A DNA stretch of 64,000 nt from Candidatus Kuenenia stuttgartensis (GCA_943330235.2 CALQGY020000002.1:1-64000); one strand, 5' to 3'; counted from the stretch's first letter, positions 24,801 through 34,970 are shown. The notes: generated from the sequence alone by a model not told the origin. Made by a program: numbers and translations.

Positions 24801-24959
24801 CCTCTGCACCGCAGCGCGTCGGCTCGGCGGGGCTGTCCGCCACGGTCACAGGACGGGTCGCCGTGCTGTCACGGTCCGTACGGGCAGTGTTACACCACGG
24901 GAAGGTCGTGCGTCTTTCGACGACAGCTACGCCGCGACCTTTTCCGTTCGCCACGACCC

Positions 24960-27464
24960 GTGCATCGCTCAACGACAAGACTCCTCGCCGCCGCGGCACT
25001 CGCCGCGGGGCTGACCGGTTCGACGCTCGCGGCCCAGTCGCTGCCGAGTACCATGCCTTCGCCACAGCAGGCCGAGGCCCTATTGCGCGCGCGGCCGGAG
25101 CTGGCGGTGCAGCTGCGGCAGCGACTCCAGACCAGCGGATTGTCGCCCGTACAGGTGCGCGCCCGCCTCAAGGCCGCGGGGTACCCCGAGTCGCTCCTCG
25201 ATCAAGTGATGGGCGCCTCGACGTCAGACGGTGCGCCGCGAGTCGGGGCGGACTCCCTGATTGGCGCGCTGCGCTCGCTCGGGGTGGTCGATTCCGCCGA
25301 CGCCTCGGTCCTGCGGCGGATGACGCTCTCGGCGGCGGGCGCGGCGAGCGGCGCGTCCCGCGAGGGGATGGGGGACGCCGCTGCGGCACTCATCGCCGCG
25401 GCGGCTCGCGGTCCCGCCGAAACAGTGTATGACCGCGAGGGGATGACCCTCTTCGGTCTGGATCTCTTCTCGCAGCCCACCACGTTGTTCGACGCGAACG
25501 CCGGTGGGCCGGTCGATCCGTCGTATCGTCTGGGCCCGGGCGATCAGCTCGTGCTGATTCTCACCGGCGACGTGGAGCAAGCGTACACGCTGGACGTGAC
25601 GCGCGAAGGGTTCATCGTCGTCCCCGTCGTGGGGCAGATCCCCGTGGCCTCGCTGTCGCTGGCCGATCTGGACCGCGTGCTGCGCAAGCGCTTGGGGACG
25701 ATCTATTCGGGGCTGGGGAGCACCACGCGATTCTCCGTCAGCGTGGCGCGTCTGCGGTCCAATCAAGTGTTTGTCGTGGGTGACGTAAAGCAGCCCGGCA
25801 GCTACCGCATCTCCAGCGCCGGCACGGCGCTGACGGCGCTGTATGCGGCGGGCGGTCCGTCCGATCGCGGGTCACTGCGACGCATCGAAGTGCGTCGCCG
25901 CGGCGTGGCGACGCAGACGTTCGATATCTACAACTATCTGCTGCGCGGCGACGCGTCCGGCGATGTGCGGCTGGAGAACGGCGATGTGCTGTTCGTGCCC
26001 ACGCACGGTGCGCATGTACGCGTGCGCGGAGGCGTACTGCGTCCCGCCACGTACGAACTGCGCGCGGGGGAAACGCTGGACGATCTGGTGAAGGCGGCCG
26101 GCGGCTTCACGGACGACGCGTCCCAGCGCACCGTGCGCATCGAGCGCATCGTGCCGCCCGCGCAGCGGACCGCCGAAGGCAGCGACCGCATGGTGATGGA
26201 CGTGGCGTTGCCCAACGCCGGGGGCGCCGCCGCGCTGGCAGCCGTGCGTGTGGAAGCCGGTGACGTGGTGGATGTGCCGCGCGTGGCCAACCGCGTGCGC
26301 GGTCGTATCACCGTGCGGGGCAACGTGTGGCAGCCGGGCTCGCAGGGTATCCTGCCGAACGAGTCCTTGACCCAGGCCTTGACGGGGGCGGGTGGCCTCA
26401 AGCCCGACAGCTACCTCGGACGCGTCATTATCTCGCGCCTTAGGTCCGACTCGACGCGCGAACAGTTACGCGCGACACTACGCGACCTTTCAGGCGCCAC
26501 TCTCGAGCCACTGATCCTTCGCGAAGACGATGAGATTACCGTGTTTTCGCTGACCGAGTTCCGCGCGCCGCGTTTCGTAGCCGTGGCCGGTGCCGTCGTG
26601 CGACCGGGGCAGTACCCGTATCGCGAGGGGATGAGCCTCCGCGATCTCGTGCTCCAGGCCGGGGGCCTTCATCCCGCTGCCGCGCTCCGGGATGCGGAAA
26701 TCGCGCGGTTGCCGCGCACGCCTGCGGAAGGGGTTATCGCCAGCACCTTTCGGGCACCCCTCGACTCCACGTACCTCGTGACGCACGCCGCCGCGGCGGT
26801 TGGCAATGAGGTGACGCTGGAGCCCTACGACAACGTCCTCATCTTCCGCCAGCCCGATTGGCAGCTCCAGCAGACGGTGGAGCTGACGGGCGAGGTGCAC
26901 TATCCCGGTGTGTATTCATTGCGGTCGAAGACGGAACGGCTCTCTGATGTCATCGAACGTGCGGGTGGGCTGACCGCTTCGGCGTTCGCCGGCGGGATCA
27001 CCTTTGCGCGGACCGAGGGCGGTCTGGGGCGCGTGGGTGTCGATCTCCCCAGCGTCCTGAAGAATCCCAAGGATCGGGATAATCTCCTGCTCCTCGCGGG
27101 CGACTCCATCCATGTGCCGCGCTTCAACGCACTGGTGACCATTGCCGGTGCGGTGAACTCCCCCATGGCGGTGCCCTACGAGCCCGGGAAGTCGCTGTTG
27201 CACTACATCCGGGCGGCTGGCGGGGCGACGGTTGAGGGCGATGTGGATCGCGTCTGGGTGCAGCAGGCCAACGGCAAGGTCGAGAGCCGCCACAAGACGG
27301 CCAAGCTCTTTACGACGTCGCCTACTCCGGAACCCGGCAGCAAGGTCTTCGTACCCACCCGCGACACCACCGCCAAGCGCGATTGGGCACAGCTGCTGGC
27401 CACGACAACCCAAGTGCTGGGCAGTCTCGTCACGATTCTGGTGGTCTTGAAGCGGACCAACTAA
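24960..27464 (+). CDS. Polysaccharide export protein with six SLBB domains
   Basis: 834 aa from GTG 24960 (VHRSTTRLLAAAALAAGLTG, signal peptide ending LAAQS); the longer ORF start has no signal. The poly-export domain is at about 185-265 (DPSYRLGPGDQLVLILTGDVEQAYTL). SLBB domains start near 270, 350, 450, 538, 639 and 724, each of the form VAGAVVRPGQYPYREG plus L-x-AGG. A C-terminal transmembrane helix is at about 806-830. It belongs to the Wza/outer-membrane polysaccharide translocon family but has more SLBB repeats than Wza. The CapD-like gene follows. Confidence 0.9.
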   Translation: MHRSTTRLLAAAALAAGLTGSTLAAQSLPSTMPSPQQAEALLRARPELAVQLRQRLQTSGLSPVQVRARLKAAGYPESLLDQVMGASTSDGAPRVGADSLIGALRSLGVVDSADASVLRRMTLSAAGAASGASREGMGDAAAALIAAAARGPAETVYDREGMTLFGLDLFSQPTTLFDANAGGPVDPSYRLGPGDQLVLILTGDVEQAYTLDVTREGFIVVPVVGQIPVASLSLADLDRVLRKRLGTIYSGLGSTTRFSVSVARLRSNQVFVVGDVKQPGSYRISSAGTALTALYAAGGPSDRGSLRRIEVRRRGVATQTFDIYNYLLRGDASGDVRLENGDVLFVPTHGAHVRVRGGVLRPATYELRAGETLDDLVKAAGGFTDDASQRTVRIERIVPPAQRTAEGSDRMVMDVALPNAGGAAALAAVRVEAGDVVDVPRVANRVRGRITVRGNVWQPGSQGILPNESLTQALTGAGGLKPDSYLGRVIISRLRSDSTREQLRATLRDLSGATLEPLILREDDEITVFSLTEFRAPRFVAVAGAVVRPGQYPYREGMSLRDLVLQAGGLHPAAALRDAEIARLPRTPAEGVIASTFRAPLDSTYLVTHAAAAVGNEVTLEPYDNVLIFRQPDWQLQQTVELTGEVHYPGVYSLRSKTERLSDVIERAGGLTASAFAGGITFARTEGGLGRVGVDLPSVLKNPKDRDNLLLLAGDSIHVPRFNALVTIAGAVNSPMAVPYEPGKSLLHYIRAAGGATVEGDVDRVWVQQANGKVESRHKTAKLFTTSPTPEPGSKVFVPTRDTTAKRDWAQLLATTTQVLGSLVTILVVLKRTN

Positions 27465-27475
27465 GCGCCACCATG

Positions 27476-27498
27476 CCGAGGGGCGACTCGCCCCTCGG
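27476..27498. terminator. Palindromic hairpin after the SLBB gene
   Basis: ccgaggggcga - c - tcgcccctcgg, a perfect 11-bp inverted repeat 12 bases past the stop codon. There is no clear U-tract, so it may be a weak or factor-assisted terminator or an mRNA 3' stabiliser. Confidence 0.55.
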
Positions 27499-27655
27499 AG
27501 CGATGGCCCGCCATCTGCGTGACGGCCACCCGTTACGCTGCCGTACGGCACCATTTCAGTCGCGGTCAAGTTGGGACGCGGTGCTGTCGATATTCCCATG
27601 GGTATGCCATCGCGATGTCGCGATTCCCCAATGCACTCCGTCCGCAGATGGCCCG

Positions 27656-29578
27656 ATGCTGACTCCTATTGATAGCTCGGCGACACGTCGCCAGCCGTGG
27701 TTGACGAATCGCCAACTCCTGATTCTTGACGTCACGCTCCTCTTCTGCGCGTGGGCGCTGGCGTGGACGCTGCGTTTCGAAGGACTGAGTTGGTTGACCA
27801 CGTGGCGCGGGGCGGCCACGAACCACGCCTTGGTGTCGATTCCCATCTGGCTGGCCATCTCTGCCGCCTTCGGGATGTACCGCCGCGAATGGACCACCGC
27901 CTCCGTCGAAGAGCTGGAGTCCCTGCTGGTAACGATGGTGGTCGCATCGGCGGCGAATGTCGTCGTCGGCGCGTTTCTGTTACCGCTGACCGGCCTCTCG
28001 CATGCGCGCCTGCCACTGTCGGTGCTGTCGTCGCAGACCATGTGGAGTCTCGCCTGTCTCGCCCTGCCGCGTGTCGGCGCGCGCATTGCACGCTGGCATT
28101 CCGCCCGCACCCGCGTGCGGGGGCAGGGAACTCGCGTCCTGATTCTCGGTGCCGGCAGCGGTGGACGATCCACCGCGCGCGACATGATGGAGCAGCCGCA
28201 ACTTGGCTTCGTGCCCGTCGGCTTTCTCGATGACGATGCGTCGCTGTACAAGCGTCGCGTCGCCGGACTGCCGGTGTTCGGTCCGCTCTCGACGCTTGCG
28301 GATCGGTTGGCCAAAGAAGATATCCGCCATGTGATTCTGGCCATCAGTAATCTTCCGGGACCGCAGGTGCGCGACATCGTGCGCGTGTGCAAGGAGCACG
28401 GCGTCGATACGCGCACCATGCCCGGTCTGGCCGAAATCATGTCGGGGCGCGTGGGTGTGAATCAGCTGCGCCCGGTGGAAATTCAGGATCTCCTGCGCCG
28501 CGCGCCGGTGCAGACCGATACCCGCGCCGTGCATCAGATCGCCGGCGATCACACGGTGCTCATCACCGGCGCCGGCGGATCCATCGGTGGCGAGATGTGC
28601 CGACAGATCGCGCGCTTCTCGCCGCGACGCCTGGTCTTGCTCGGGCATGGTGAGAACTCCATCTACGAAATCCACCACGAGCTGTCGACGCACTTTCCCA
28701 ACGTGCCGCTGTCGACGGTCATTGCCGACATCCGCGACGAGGAGCGCATCGATGCGGTCATGGCGCGCTTCCGTCCCAACGTGGTGTTCCATGCGGCTGC
28801 GCACAAACATGTGCCGCTGATGGAAGAGAATCTGGTGGAAGCCATTACGAACAATGTGAAGGGCACGCGCGTGATGGTCGAGACGGCCGCGCGCTATCAT
28901 GTCCCGCATTTCGTCATGGTATCCAGCGATAAAGCGGTGAATCCCACCAGCATCATGGGGGCCACCAAGCGCATCGCCGAGTTGATCGTGCAGCGCACCG
29001 CGCAGAGCTCGGGACTGAACTACGTCTGCGTCCGCTTCGGCAATGTGCTGGGTAGTCGCGGCAGCGTGGTGCCCATGTTCCTCCGCCAGATCCGCGCGGG
29101 CGGGCCGGTGATGATCACGCATCCGGACATGACTCGGTATTTCATGACCATCCCCGAGGCCGTGCAGTTGGTGCTGCAGGCCGCCGTACTGGGTACGGGT
29201 GGTGAGGTCTTCGTGCTGGATATGGGCGAGCCCGTCAAGATTGTGGATCTCGCATCCGACCTCATTCATCTGTCGGGGCTCCGTCTTGGCACCGACATCG
29301 AGATCAAGTTCTCCGGCATCCGCCCGGGCGAGAAGCTCTTCGAGGAGCTGTCACTCGACAGCGAACACATGAAGCCCACGGGGCACGGTAAGGTGATGTG
29401 CGCCTTGCTGGCCACACCGGGCGTCGGTCTCTTCACCAACGTGGATGCCTTGGTGGCTGCGGCGCACAAACGCGAGCACGACGAACAGTTGCGCAAGCGC
29501 ATCGGTGAACTCGTGCCGGAATACATGGCGCTCGGCACCTCACACGTGGTCAAGCGCGAGCTCACGCTCGTCGCGTAA
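27656..29578 (+). CDS. CapD/WbpM-family nucleotide-sugar epimerase/dehydratase
   Basis: 640 aa from ATG 27656 (MLTPIDSSATRR). Four N-terminal membrane helices (about 20-135), then a first Rossmann CoA-binding-like domain (VLILGAGSGGRSTARDMM, about 160). The catalytic SDR domain comes next (VLITGAGGSIGGEMCRQI, about 300) with SSDKAVNPTSIMGATKR; the Met in place of the usual SDR Tyr is characteristic of this family of UDP-GlcNAc 4,6-dehydratases. It makes a sugar nucleotide for surface polysaccharide or glycoprotein. It lies 190 bases after the SLBB export gene. Confidence 0.93.
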   Translation: MLTPIDSSATRRQPWLTNRQLLILDVTLLFCAWALAWTLRFEGLSWLTTWRGAATNHALVSIPIWLAISAAFGMYRREWTTASVEELESLLVTMVVASAANVVVGAFLLPLTGLSHARLPLSVLSSQTMWSLACLALPRVGARIARWHSARTRVRGQGTRVLILGAGSGGRSTARDMMEQPQLGFVPVGFLDDDASLYKRRVAGLPVFGPLSTLADRLAKEDIRHVILAISNLPGPQVRDIVRVCKEHGVDTRTMPGLAEIMSGRVGVNQLRPVEIQDLLRRAPVQTDTRAVHQIAGDHTVLITGAGGSIGGEMCRQIARFSPRRLVLLGHGENSIYEIHHELSTHFPNVPLSTVIADIRDEERIDAVMARFRPNVVFHAAAHKHVPLMEENLVEAITNNVKGTRVMVETAARYHVPHFVMVSSDKAVNPTSIMGATKRIAELIVQRTAQSSGLNYVCVRFGNVLGSRGSVVPMFLRQIRAGGPVMITHPDMTRYFMTIPEAVQLVLQAAVLGTGGEVFVLDMGEPVKIVDLASDLIHLSGLRLGTDIEIKFSGIRPGEKLFEELSLDSEHMKPTGHGKVMCALLATPGVGLFTNVDALVAAAHKREHDEQLRKRIGELVPEYMALGTSHVVKRELTLVA

Positions 29579-29616
29579 TCGGCGGCGGAGATCACCGGCT
29601 CACATCACCGGCTCAC

Positions 29617-29653
29617 CACACCGGGCATCGCGTCCCTCGCGACGCCCGGTGTG
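29617..29653. terminator. Long hairpin between convergent capD-like and plug paralogue B genes
   Basis: cacaccgggc and gcccggtgtg pair perfectly, with an inner tcgcg/cgcga stem around tccct. It sits directly against the stop codon of the minus-strand gene and likely serves both convergent transcripts. A short direct repeat (atcaccggctcac) precedes it. Confidence 0.75.
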
Positions 29654-32104
29654 CTAGTCGCGGCGACGGGTGTGGATGACCAGCACCCCGCACGGCGAAT
29701 CGAGCTTGGCGTAGCGTGAGGGCGTCTGCGACGGGCTCGCGTACCACTCCATCGCCTCGATCTGGTCGGGGGCGAGGCTGTTGATGTCGTAGGGTTCGGT
29801 GGGCCGACCTTGGTTCATGATCTGCCCGTCAACGTAGACCTGCGCATAGCACCCCGCCACGAGCCCGCGAATGCGCTCCAACTCGCTTGGCTTGTAGATG
29901 GACGCCGACTCCTGACCGATGGAGGCGGCAATCGGCACCACGTAGCGTTTGGACATCGGCCACGCACCGCTGCGCCCGCGCACCACGCCGGCGCCCGGCA
30001 GCATCGAGAGCACGTCGCCCAACTTGCGGCCGATATGGCGATCCAGTTCCGCACGATCGAGAAAACTGCCCAGCCCGACGCGGCGATTTTCCTCGAAATC
30101 GCGCAGCCGCACGTCGAGGCGCGACGAGATGACGGCGACCGAGTCCAGGATCGTCGCGGGGCGCAGGATAATGCGACGATCCTCCTCGTCATTGGCCGCG
30201 AAGGTCAGCGTCGTCGCGAGCACGCCGTAGCCGACGCGCCGCACGAGGATGCTCTGTGTGCCGGCCGGAATGTCGGCCAGTCGGAACTCACCGCGGGCGT
30301 TGCTTCGTGTGGTCAGCGCCAGCGCCGGCACGGCAATCTCGGCGTCGGCCAACGGTCGTCCGGACGAATCGGCCACCACCACGCCCACAAAGGCCGCCAC
30401 GGCGGCGCGGTCCTGCTCCACGATCAACGCGGTGGTCGCGAACCGCTGCTCGGACGAGAGGCGAACCGTCGCGCTCTGCGCACGCCCTCGCAACGGCAGC
30501 GCGCGAATGGTCAGTGGCAGTTCCGTGGGCACACCGCAGAGGCGAAACGCCCCGGACGAATCGGTCTTGGTCTCTAGGCGACGTCCTTGCGACTGGAGGC
30601 TCGCCGACGTGGCGCCGGCATTGCTGAATTCCGTCCAGTCGGCCGCCACGCGCACGCCGGTGAGCGTGCTGGTATCACGCGCCTCGCGCACGGTGCCAAG
30701 AATGGCGCCCTTCCCCCGTCCGGCGATGCCGTCCAACACGCTGCCGCACAACGATGCGGAGAGTTGGCGCGCGGTGGGGACGCGGAGCTTCAGGCGCGCC
30801 ATGCCGTCGGCGACCATGACGGTGCTTTGGCTCGACGCGCGAATGGAATCCAGCGACGGGGTACGCACGGCGATGGCGTACTCACCCGGGAGGACGTCGG
30901 CCAGCGTGAAGCTCCCGTTGTCGGCGGTCACCGTGTGCACATCGGTGCCCACCAGCGCCACCGTGGCCCGTGCGATGGCGTCTCCCGTTGTGGAATCGAG
31001 GACGACACCGGCGACGGACAAGGCCGGGCGCTTGAAGAGCGTATCCGCGCCGCGACGGAGCACGATCAGTTCACCGCCCGTCGCATTCACCGCCGACACC
31101 CGCACGCGTGTCGCGCGCGGCGAGTCTTTGACCAACTGCGGCATCCGGATCTCCCACGACGAGATCACGATGGAGCCATCGGGCAGGCGCGTGAATCCCA
31201 TCGAGCCGCCCGCCGCGAAATCGCGAATGGCCGTGGCACCGGCGGTGAAGGAAAAATCCAGACGCCGCAGCTCGGCGGTGCCGCGTGCGAGCCAGACGGT
31301 GCCACGAATCTCTGAGAGGGCACGGCGCTCGGGCGTCGGTTCGAAGGACACGCCGATTTCGGTGGTATCCGCCGCGGCCACGAGCCGCACGCAATGGTCC
31401 TCGAGAAACGGCGACGAGACCAGCACGTCCAGCCCCGGCGCGTAAAACGTCGTCCAGTCGGCGGCGTCCGTCTGCGTATAGCCGCGTCGCCGCAGCGTGT
31501 CCGGATGCAACGACTTCCACGGCTGCGTGACGTAGTCCGTGCGCACGCGCGCGCCCTGCGAGCGGATCTTGCGCCCGTCGGGCTCCATCGTGCGCTCGAT
31601 CTGCATGGTGGTGGCCGTCAGCCCCCGCCCCGATGAGGTCAGCGAGGTCGCGGCAATGGACGTCATGGCCTGATCCCACGCCGATAAAATGGCGCCGGAC
31701 TCCGCCGTGCTCTGCCGGCCGCAGGCGCTGCGTTCGACGACGCGGATGGCCTCGAGCGCCACGCGGACGCCGTCCAGCACCAACCGTTCGCTACTGACGG
31801 TGCCGTCGGCCAGCACCTTGGGTGCGGTCACCGAGGGTTGAAAGCCGATGCGCAGCGTGCGGAGGCGGTACGTGCCCGCGTGCGGCGCGGCGACGCGATA
31901 CTCGCCGCGATCATTGGTGAGCGCGCGCGCCACGGCCGTCTGCGCCGAATCCAGCAGCACCACCACCACTCCGGAGACCGGATGATCGGTGGCGTCCACC
32001 ACGGTGCCCCGCACGACCTGCGCGGAGGCCATGGCCGATACGCCGCACACGGCGAGAGCCATCGAGGCGAGCGTGAACAGCCGGCGGCGGTACGTCATAA
32101 GCAT
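29654..32104 (-). CDS. Secreted CarboxypepD_reg/TonB-plug-like protein (paralogue B)
   Basis: 816 aa with a signal peptide (LASMALAVCGVSAMASAQ). Same order as paralogue A: an N-terminal CarboxypepD_reg domain (VVRGTVVDATDHPVSGVVVVLLD ... RIGFQPSVTAP), a mid-region, two more such domains (SVAGVVLDSTTGDAIARATV; FVGVVVADSSGRPLADAEI), then a plug-like C-terminus (LGDVLSMLPGAGVVRGRSG ... CGVLVIHTRRRD). No beta-barrel. Shared segments such as VSAVNATGGELIVLRRGADTL (B) against VTSTEIGGGDLLVARRGTDTL (A) show common descent. Function unknown. Confidence 0.8.
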   Translation of the reverse strand: MLMTYRRRLFTLASMALAVCGVSAMASAQVVRGTVVDATDHPVSGVVVVLLDSAQTAVARALTNDRGEYRVAAPHAGTYRLRTLRIGFQPSVTAPKVLADGTVSSERLVLDGVRVALEAIRVVERSACGRQSTAESGAILSAWDQAMTSIAATSLTSSGRGLTATTMQIERTMEPDGRKIRSQGARVRTDYVTQPWKSLHPDTLRRRGYTQTDAADWTTFYAPGLDVLVSSPFLEDHCVRLVAAADTTEIGVSFEPTPERRALSEIRGTVWLARGTAELRRLDFSFTAGATAIRDFAAGGSMGFTRLPDGSIVISSWEIRMPQLVKDSPRATRVRVSAVNATGGELIVLRRGADTLFKRPALSVAGVVLDSTTGDAIARATVALVGTDVHTVTADNGSFTLADVLPGEYAIAVRTPSLDSIRASSQSTVMVADGMARLKLRVPTARQLSASLCGSVLDGIAGRGKGAILGTVREARDTSTLTGVRVAADWTEFSNAGATSASLQSQGRRLETKTDSSGAFRLCGVPTELPLTIRALPLRGRAQSATVRLSSEQRFATTALIVEQDRAAVAAFVGVVVADSSGRPLADAEIAVPALALTTRSNARGEFRLADIPAGTQSILVRRVGYGVLATTLTFAANDEEDRRIILRPATILDSVAVISSRLDVRLRDFEENRRVGLGSFLDRAELDRHIGRKLGDVLSMLPGAGVVRGRSGAWPMSKRYVVPIAASIGQESASIYKPSELERIRGLVAGCYAQVYVDGQIMNQGRPTEPYDINSLAPDQIEAMEWYASPSQTPSRYAKLDSPCGVLVIHTRRRD

Positions 32105-32137
32105 TCCTTGCGACTACGCGTGGACGACAGAAGAACA

Positions 32138-32173
32138 AACGGCGAACCGCCGAGGACTCAGCGGTTCGCCGTT
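32138..32173 (-). terminator. Intrinsic terminator after the fused E1 gene
   Basis: 13-bp perfect stem aacggcgaaccgc / gcggttcgccgtt with a 10-base loop. Read on the minus strand it is followed by a T-rich run (gtttgttcttct), so it ends the E1 transcript ahead of paralogue B. Confidence 0.85.
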
Positions 32174-32192
32174 CGTGTTCACTGACACCTGC

Positions 32193-34331
32193 TCAGTACG
32201 CGGCGAGTTCCACGTAGGCCGCGCGGAACGTCTCCACCTGCGGGAGCGTCGCATCTTCAAGCTGCGGCGCATAGCCGACGAACGTGTCGGTGCTGGCGAT
32301 CCGCTTGACCGGGGCATCCAGCCACGCGAAGCAGTCGTCGGCGATGCGGGCGGCGATCTCGGCCCCGTATCCCCAGGACAAGCTGTCTTCGTGCGCGACG
32401 ATCACGCGTCCGGTCTTCTTCACGCTCGCGTACACGGCCTCCTGATCCCACGGCGAGAGCGTGCGGAGGTCGATCACTTCGACGTTCGGCCCGCCCTCCT
32501 CGGCGATCTGGTTGGCCGCAACCAGGGCACGCTGCACGGTCGCGCCGTAGGTGACGACGGTGACATCAGTGCCCTCACGCACCGTCCGCGCCTTGCCGAA
32601 CGGAATCATGAACTCCGGACCCGGATAGCGGCCCTTGTTGTACGTCTGGCGGTACAAGTGCTTGTGCTCAAGGAAGAGCACCGGATCTTCGCAGCGGATG
32701 GCGGTGCGCAGCAGGCCGTGTGCATCGAGGGCATTGCTGGGGCACACCACGCGCAGGCCGGGCGTATGCGTGAACAGCGACGCACCCGTCTGCGAGTGAT
32801 AGATGCCACCGCGGATGTACCCGCCGTAGGTCGTACGAATGACCACCGGCGCGCTGAACGCGTTGTTCGAGCGCCAGCGCATGGTGGCCAACTCGTCGCG
32901 GATCTGCATGTACGCCGGCCAGATGTAGTCGAAGAACTGAATTTCGACGACCGGCTTGAATCCGCGGTGCGCCAGTCCAATCGCGCGACCGACGATGTTC
33001 GCTTCGGCGAGCGGCGAGTTAAACACGCGCGCACCGCCGAACTTGGTCTGCAGGCCGTGCGTGACTTTGAAGACACCGCCCTTGCCCTTGACCTTGCCGA
33101 GATACGCTTCCTTCGAGACGTCGGCCACATCTTCGCCGAAGACCAGCATACGCTCGTTCCGCGTCATCTCGTCGCGCATGCAGGCGTTCAGCAACTCCAC
33201 CATCGTGGTGGGTTCGCCGACGAAGTGCGGATCGTGCTCCGTGTCGAACGCCGCGCTGGTCGGGTCCACGTCGGGCGAGTATACGGCAAAGTGCACGGTG
33301 CTCGCGTCGGGCTGCGGCTGCTCCAGCGCGTCGTCGGTGGCCAGCAACAGCTCCGCATCGACGACCTCGCGAATGGCCTCGAGTTCCGCTTCCGTCGCCA
33401 CGCCCTCGCGCACGAGGAGCGCCGGAAACGTGGTCAGCGGATCGCGCAGCGCATCGGCTTCACGTTCGGCCGCCGGACGGTAGAACACTTCGTCGTCCGA
33501 GAGCGAGTGCGAGTACGGGCGGATCACCTTCGCATGTACCAGCGCCGGTCCCTTCCGCTCGCGCGCATAGGCCACCGCGCGCTGCATGGTCTCGAGCGAG
33601 GCGAACAGATCGCACCCATCCACCTCTTGCACATAGAGCCCCGGGAACGAGGCCACGAGCTTCGAAATGGATCCACCGGCGGTGTTCACTTCCACCGGCA
33701 CCGAGATCGCGTAGCCGTTGTCTTCCACCAAATACACGATGGGCAGCTTGAGATTCGATGCGGTGTTGAGCGACTCCCAGAACTCGCCTTCGCTGGTCGT
33801 GCCGTCGCCAGTGGAGACGAGAACGACTTCGTCGTCGGCGAACCCGTCGGTGATGCCCATCAGCTTGGCGCGCATCGTGCCTTCGGCGGCACCGACGGCC
33901 TGCAGGAACTGCGTGCCGGTGGGGGACGACGCTGACACGACGTTGAGCGCCTTGTGCCCCCAATGGCTCGGCATCTGGCGGCCGCCCGAGTTTGGATCGG
34001 CCGCGGCGCCGACGGCGCTGTAGAGCATTTCGTTGGGCGTCATGCCGAGCATCAGCATGAGCGCGCGATCGCGGTAATACGTGTAGAACCAATCGTGCGT
34101 CGCGCGCAGCACCAGGCCGGCAGCCACGAGCACGGCTTCATGACCCGCGCCGGAGATCTGGAAGAAGATCTTATTCTGGCGTTTGAGCTGGATCTCCTTG
34201 TCGTCGATGCGACGCGACAGGTACATCGTTCGGTATGCATGCAGCAACTGCTCGCGGGAAAGCGGCAGTGCGCGAGAGAGCTCAGCGGCAGGGCCCTTGC
34301 GGGCGCGGCTCGGGCGGGTCGAAATGGCCAT
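32193..34331 (-). CDS. 2-oxoacid dehydrogenase E1, alpha and beta subunits fused
   Basis: 712 aa. Residues about 20-340 are an E1-alpha domain with the thiamine-pyrophosphate motif [31 protein letters not shown]. Residues about 380-712 are an E1-beta domain ([27 protein letters not shown] ... [23 protein letters not shown]). The fusion resembles single-chain branched-chain 2-oxoacid (2-oxoisovalerate) or acetoin/pyruvate-type E1 proteins. No E2 or E3 gene is in the window. Decarboxylation of a 2-oxoacid with transfer to a lipoyl domain is expected; the exact substrate is not certain. Confidence 0.9.
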   Translation of the reverse strand: MAISTRPSRARKGPAAELSRALPLSREQLLHAYRTMYLSRRIDDKEIQLKRQNKIFFQISGAGHEAVLVAAGLVLRATHDWFYTYYRDRALMLMLGMTPNEMLYSAVGAAADPNSGGRQMPSHWGHKALNVVSASSPTGTQFLQAVGAAEGTMRAKLMGITDGFADDEVVLVSTGDGTTSEGEFWESLNTASNLKLPIVYLVEDNGYAISVPVEVNTAGGSISKLVASFPGLYVQEVDGCDLFASLETMQRAVAYARERKGPALVHAKVIRPYSHSLSDDEVFYRPAAEREADALRDPLTTFPALLVREGVATEAELEAIREVVDAELLLATDDALEQPQPDASTVHFAVYSPDVDPTSAAFDTEHDPHFVGEPTTMVELLNACMRDEMTRNERMLVFGEDVADVSKEAYLGKVKGKGGVFKVTHGLQTKFGGARVFNSPLAEANIVGRAIGLAHRGFKPVVEIQFFDYIWPAYMQIRDELATMRWRSNNAFSAPVVIRTTYGGYIRGGIYHSQTGASLFTHTPGLRVVCPSNALDAHGLLRTAIRCEDPVLFLEHKHLYRQTYNKGRYPGPEFMIPFGKARTVREGTDVTVVTYGATVQRALVAANQIAEEGGPNVEVIDLRTLSPWDQEAVYASVKKTGRVIVAHEDSLSWGYGAEIAARIADDCFAWLDAPVKRIASTDTFVGYAPQLEDATLPQVETFRAAYVELAAY

Positions 34332-34372
34332 CGGTAGTCGATCTCGGGGAGGCAGGAGACAACACCGGAAAA

Positions 34373-34391
34373 TAGCGTGTCGCGCACGCTA
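34373..34391. promoter_or_regulatory. Operator-like dyad between E1 and HIT genes
   Basis: tagcgtg-tcgcg-cacgcta, 7-base perfect inverted arms with a 5-base spacer, in the 106-base divergent intergenic region. It could be a repressor site; no regulator is known. Confidence 0.4.
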
Positions 34392-34437
34392 CGCGAACAT
34401 TCTTGCCTCAGTCGGGTTCCCACCGCACTTTGCATAT

Positions 34438-34923
34438 ATGCATGCACCTACCGCTCCCATGACGCCGACCAGCGGCCACTGCGCCTTCTGCGACCTGATT
34501 CGCGGTGCCGCGGAGGTCTCCATCGTCTACGAGGACGCCACCGCGATCGCCTTTCTGGACATCCAGCCGGTGAATCCCGGTCACGTGCTCGTGGTGCCGC
34601 GCGATCACTACGAGATTCTGCAAGACATTCCCCGGCGTGTCGGGGCTCACCTGTACGAAGTCGCGGCCAAGCTGATACCCGTGGTACAAGCCGCCTCAGG
34701 CGCGACGGACATGAACATCGTCGTGAACTCGGGCGCGGCGGCCGGCCAAAATGTGATGCACTATCACATTCACCTCATCCCGCGACGGAGCGGCGACGGC
34801 TTCGACGTCCCGTTGCCGTTCCCCGAGTCCACCATGCCCAACCGTCAGCAATTGGACGCGATGGCGGCACGCATCGGCAGTATGCTGCGCGACCCGCTGC
34901 GAAACAGTGGCATGAAGGAGTAG
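34438..34923 (+). CDS. HIT-family nucleotide hydrolase
   Basis: 161 aa from ATG 34438 (MHAPTAPM); ATG 34459 is an alternative. Sequence HCAFCDLIRGAAEVSIVYED, AFLDIQPVNPGHVLVVPRDHY and the histidine triad MHYHIHLIPR. HIT hydrolases act on nucleoside phosphoramidates or AMP conjugates. The next gene starts 47 bases downstream. Confidence 0.95.
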   Translation: MHAPTAPMTPTSGHCAFCDLIRGAAEVSIVYEDATAIAFLDIQPVNPGHVLVVPRDHYEILQDIPRRVGAHLYEVAAKLIPVVQAASGATDMNIVVNSGAAAGQNVMHYHIHLIPRRSGDGFDVPLPFPESTMPNRQQLDAMAARIGSMLRDPLRNSGMKE

Positions 34924-34970
34924 CCGCCGCGGTGCATGGACTTCACGGTCGCCCGCGTCCACTGTTCTCC

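Noticed and set aside
24693-24959. N-terminal 89 residues of the SLBB ORF as coding
   Set aside because: Cys/Arg-rich with no signal. A proper signal peptide starts at GTG 24960, and the segment contains a strong hairpin, fitting a leader.
27980-29269. Antisense ORF of 429 aa opposite the CapD-like gene
   Set aside because: Shadow of a gene with clear Rossmann and MGATKR motifs; no start context or domain.
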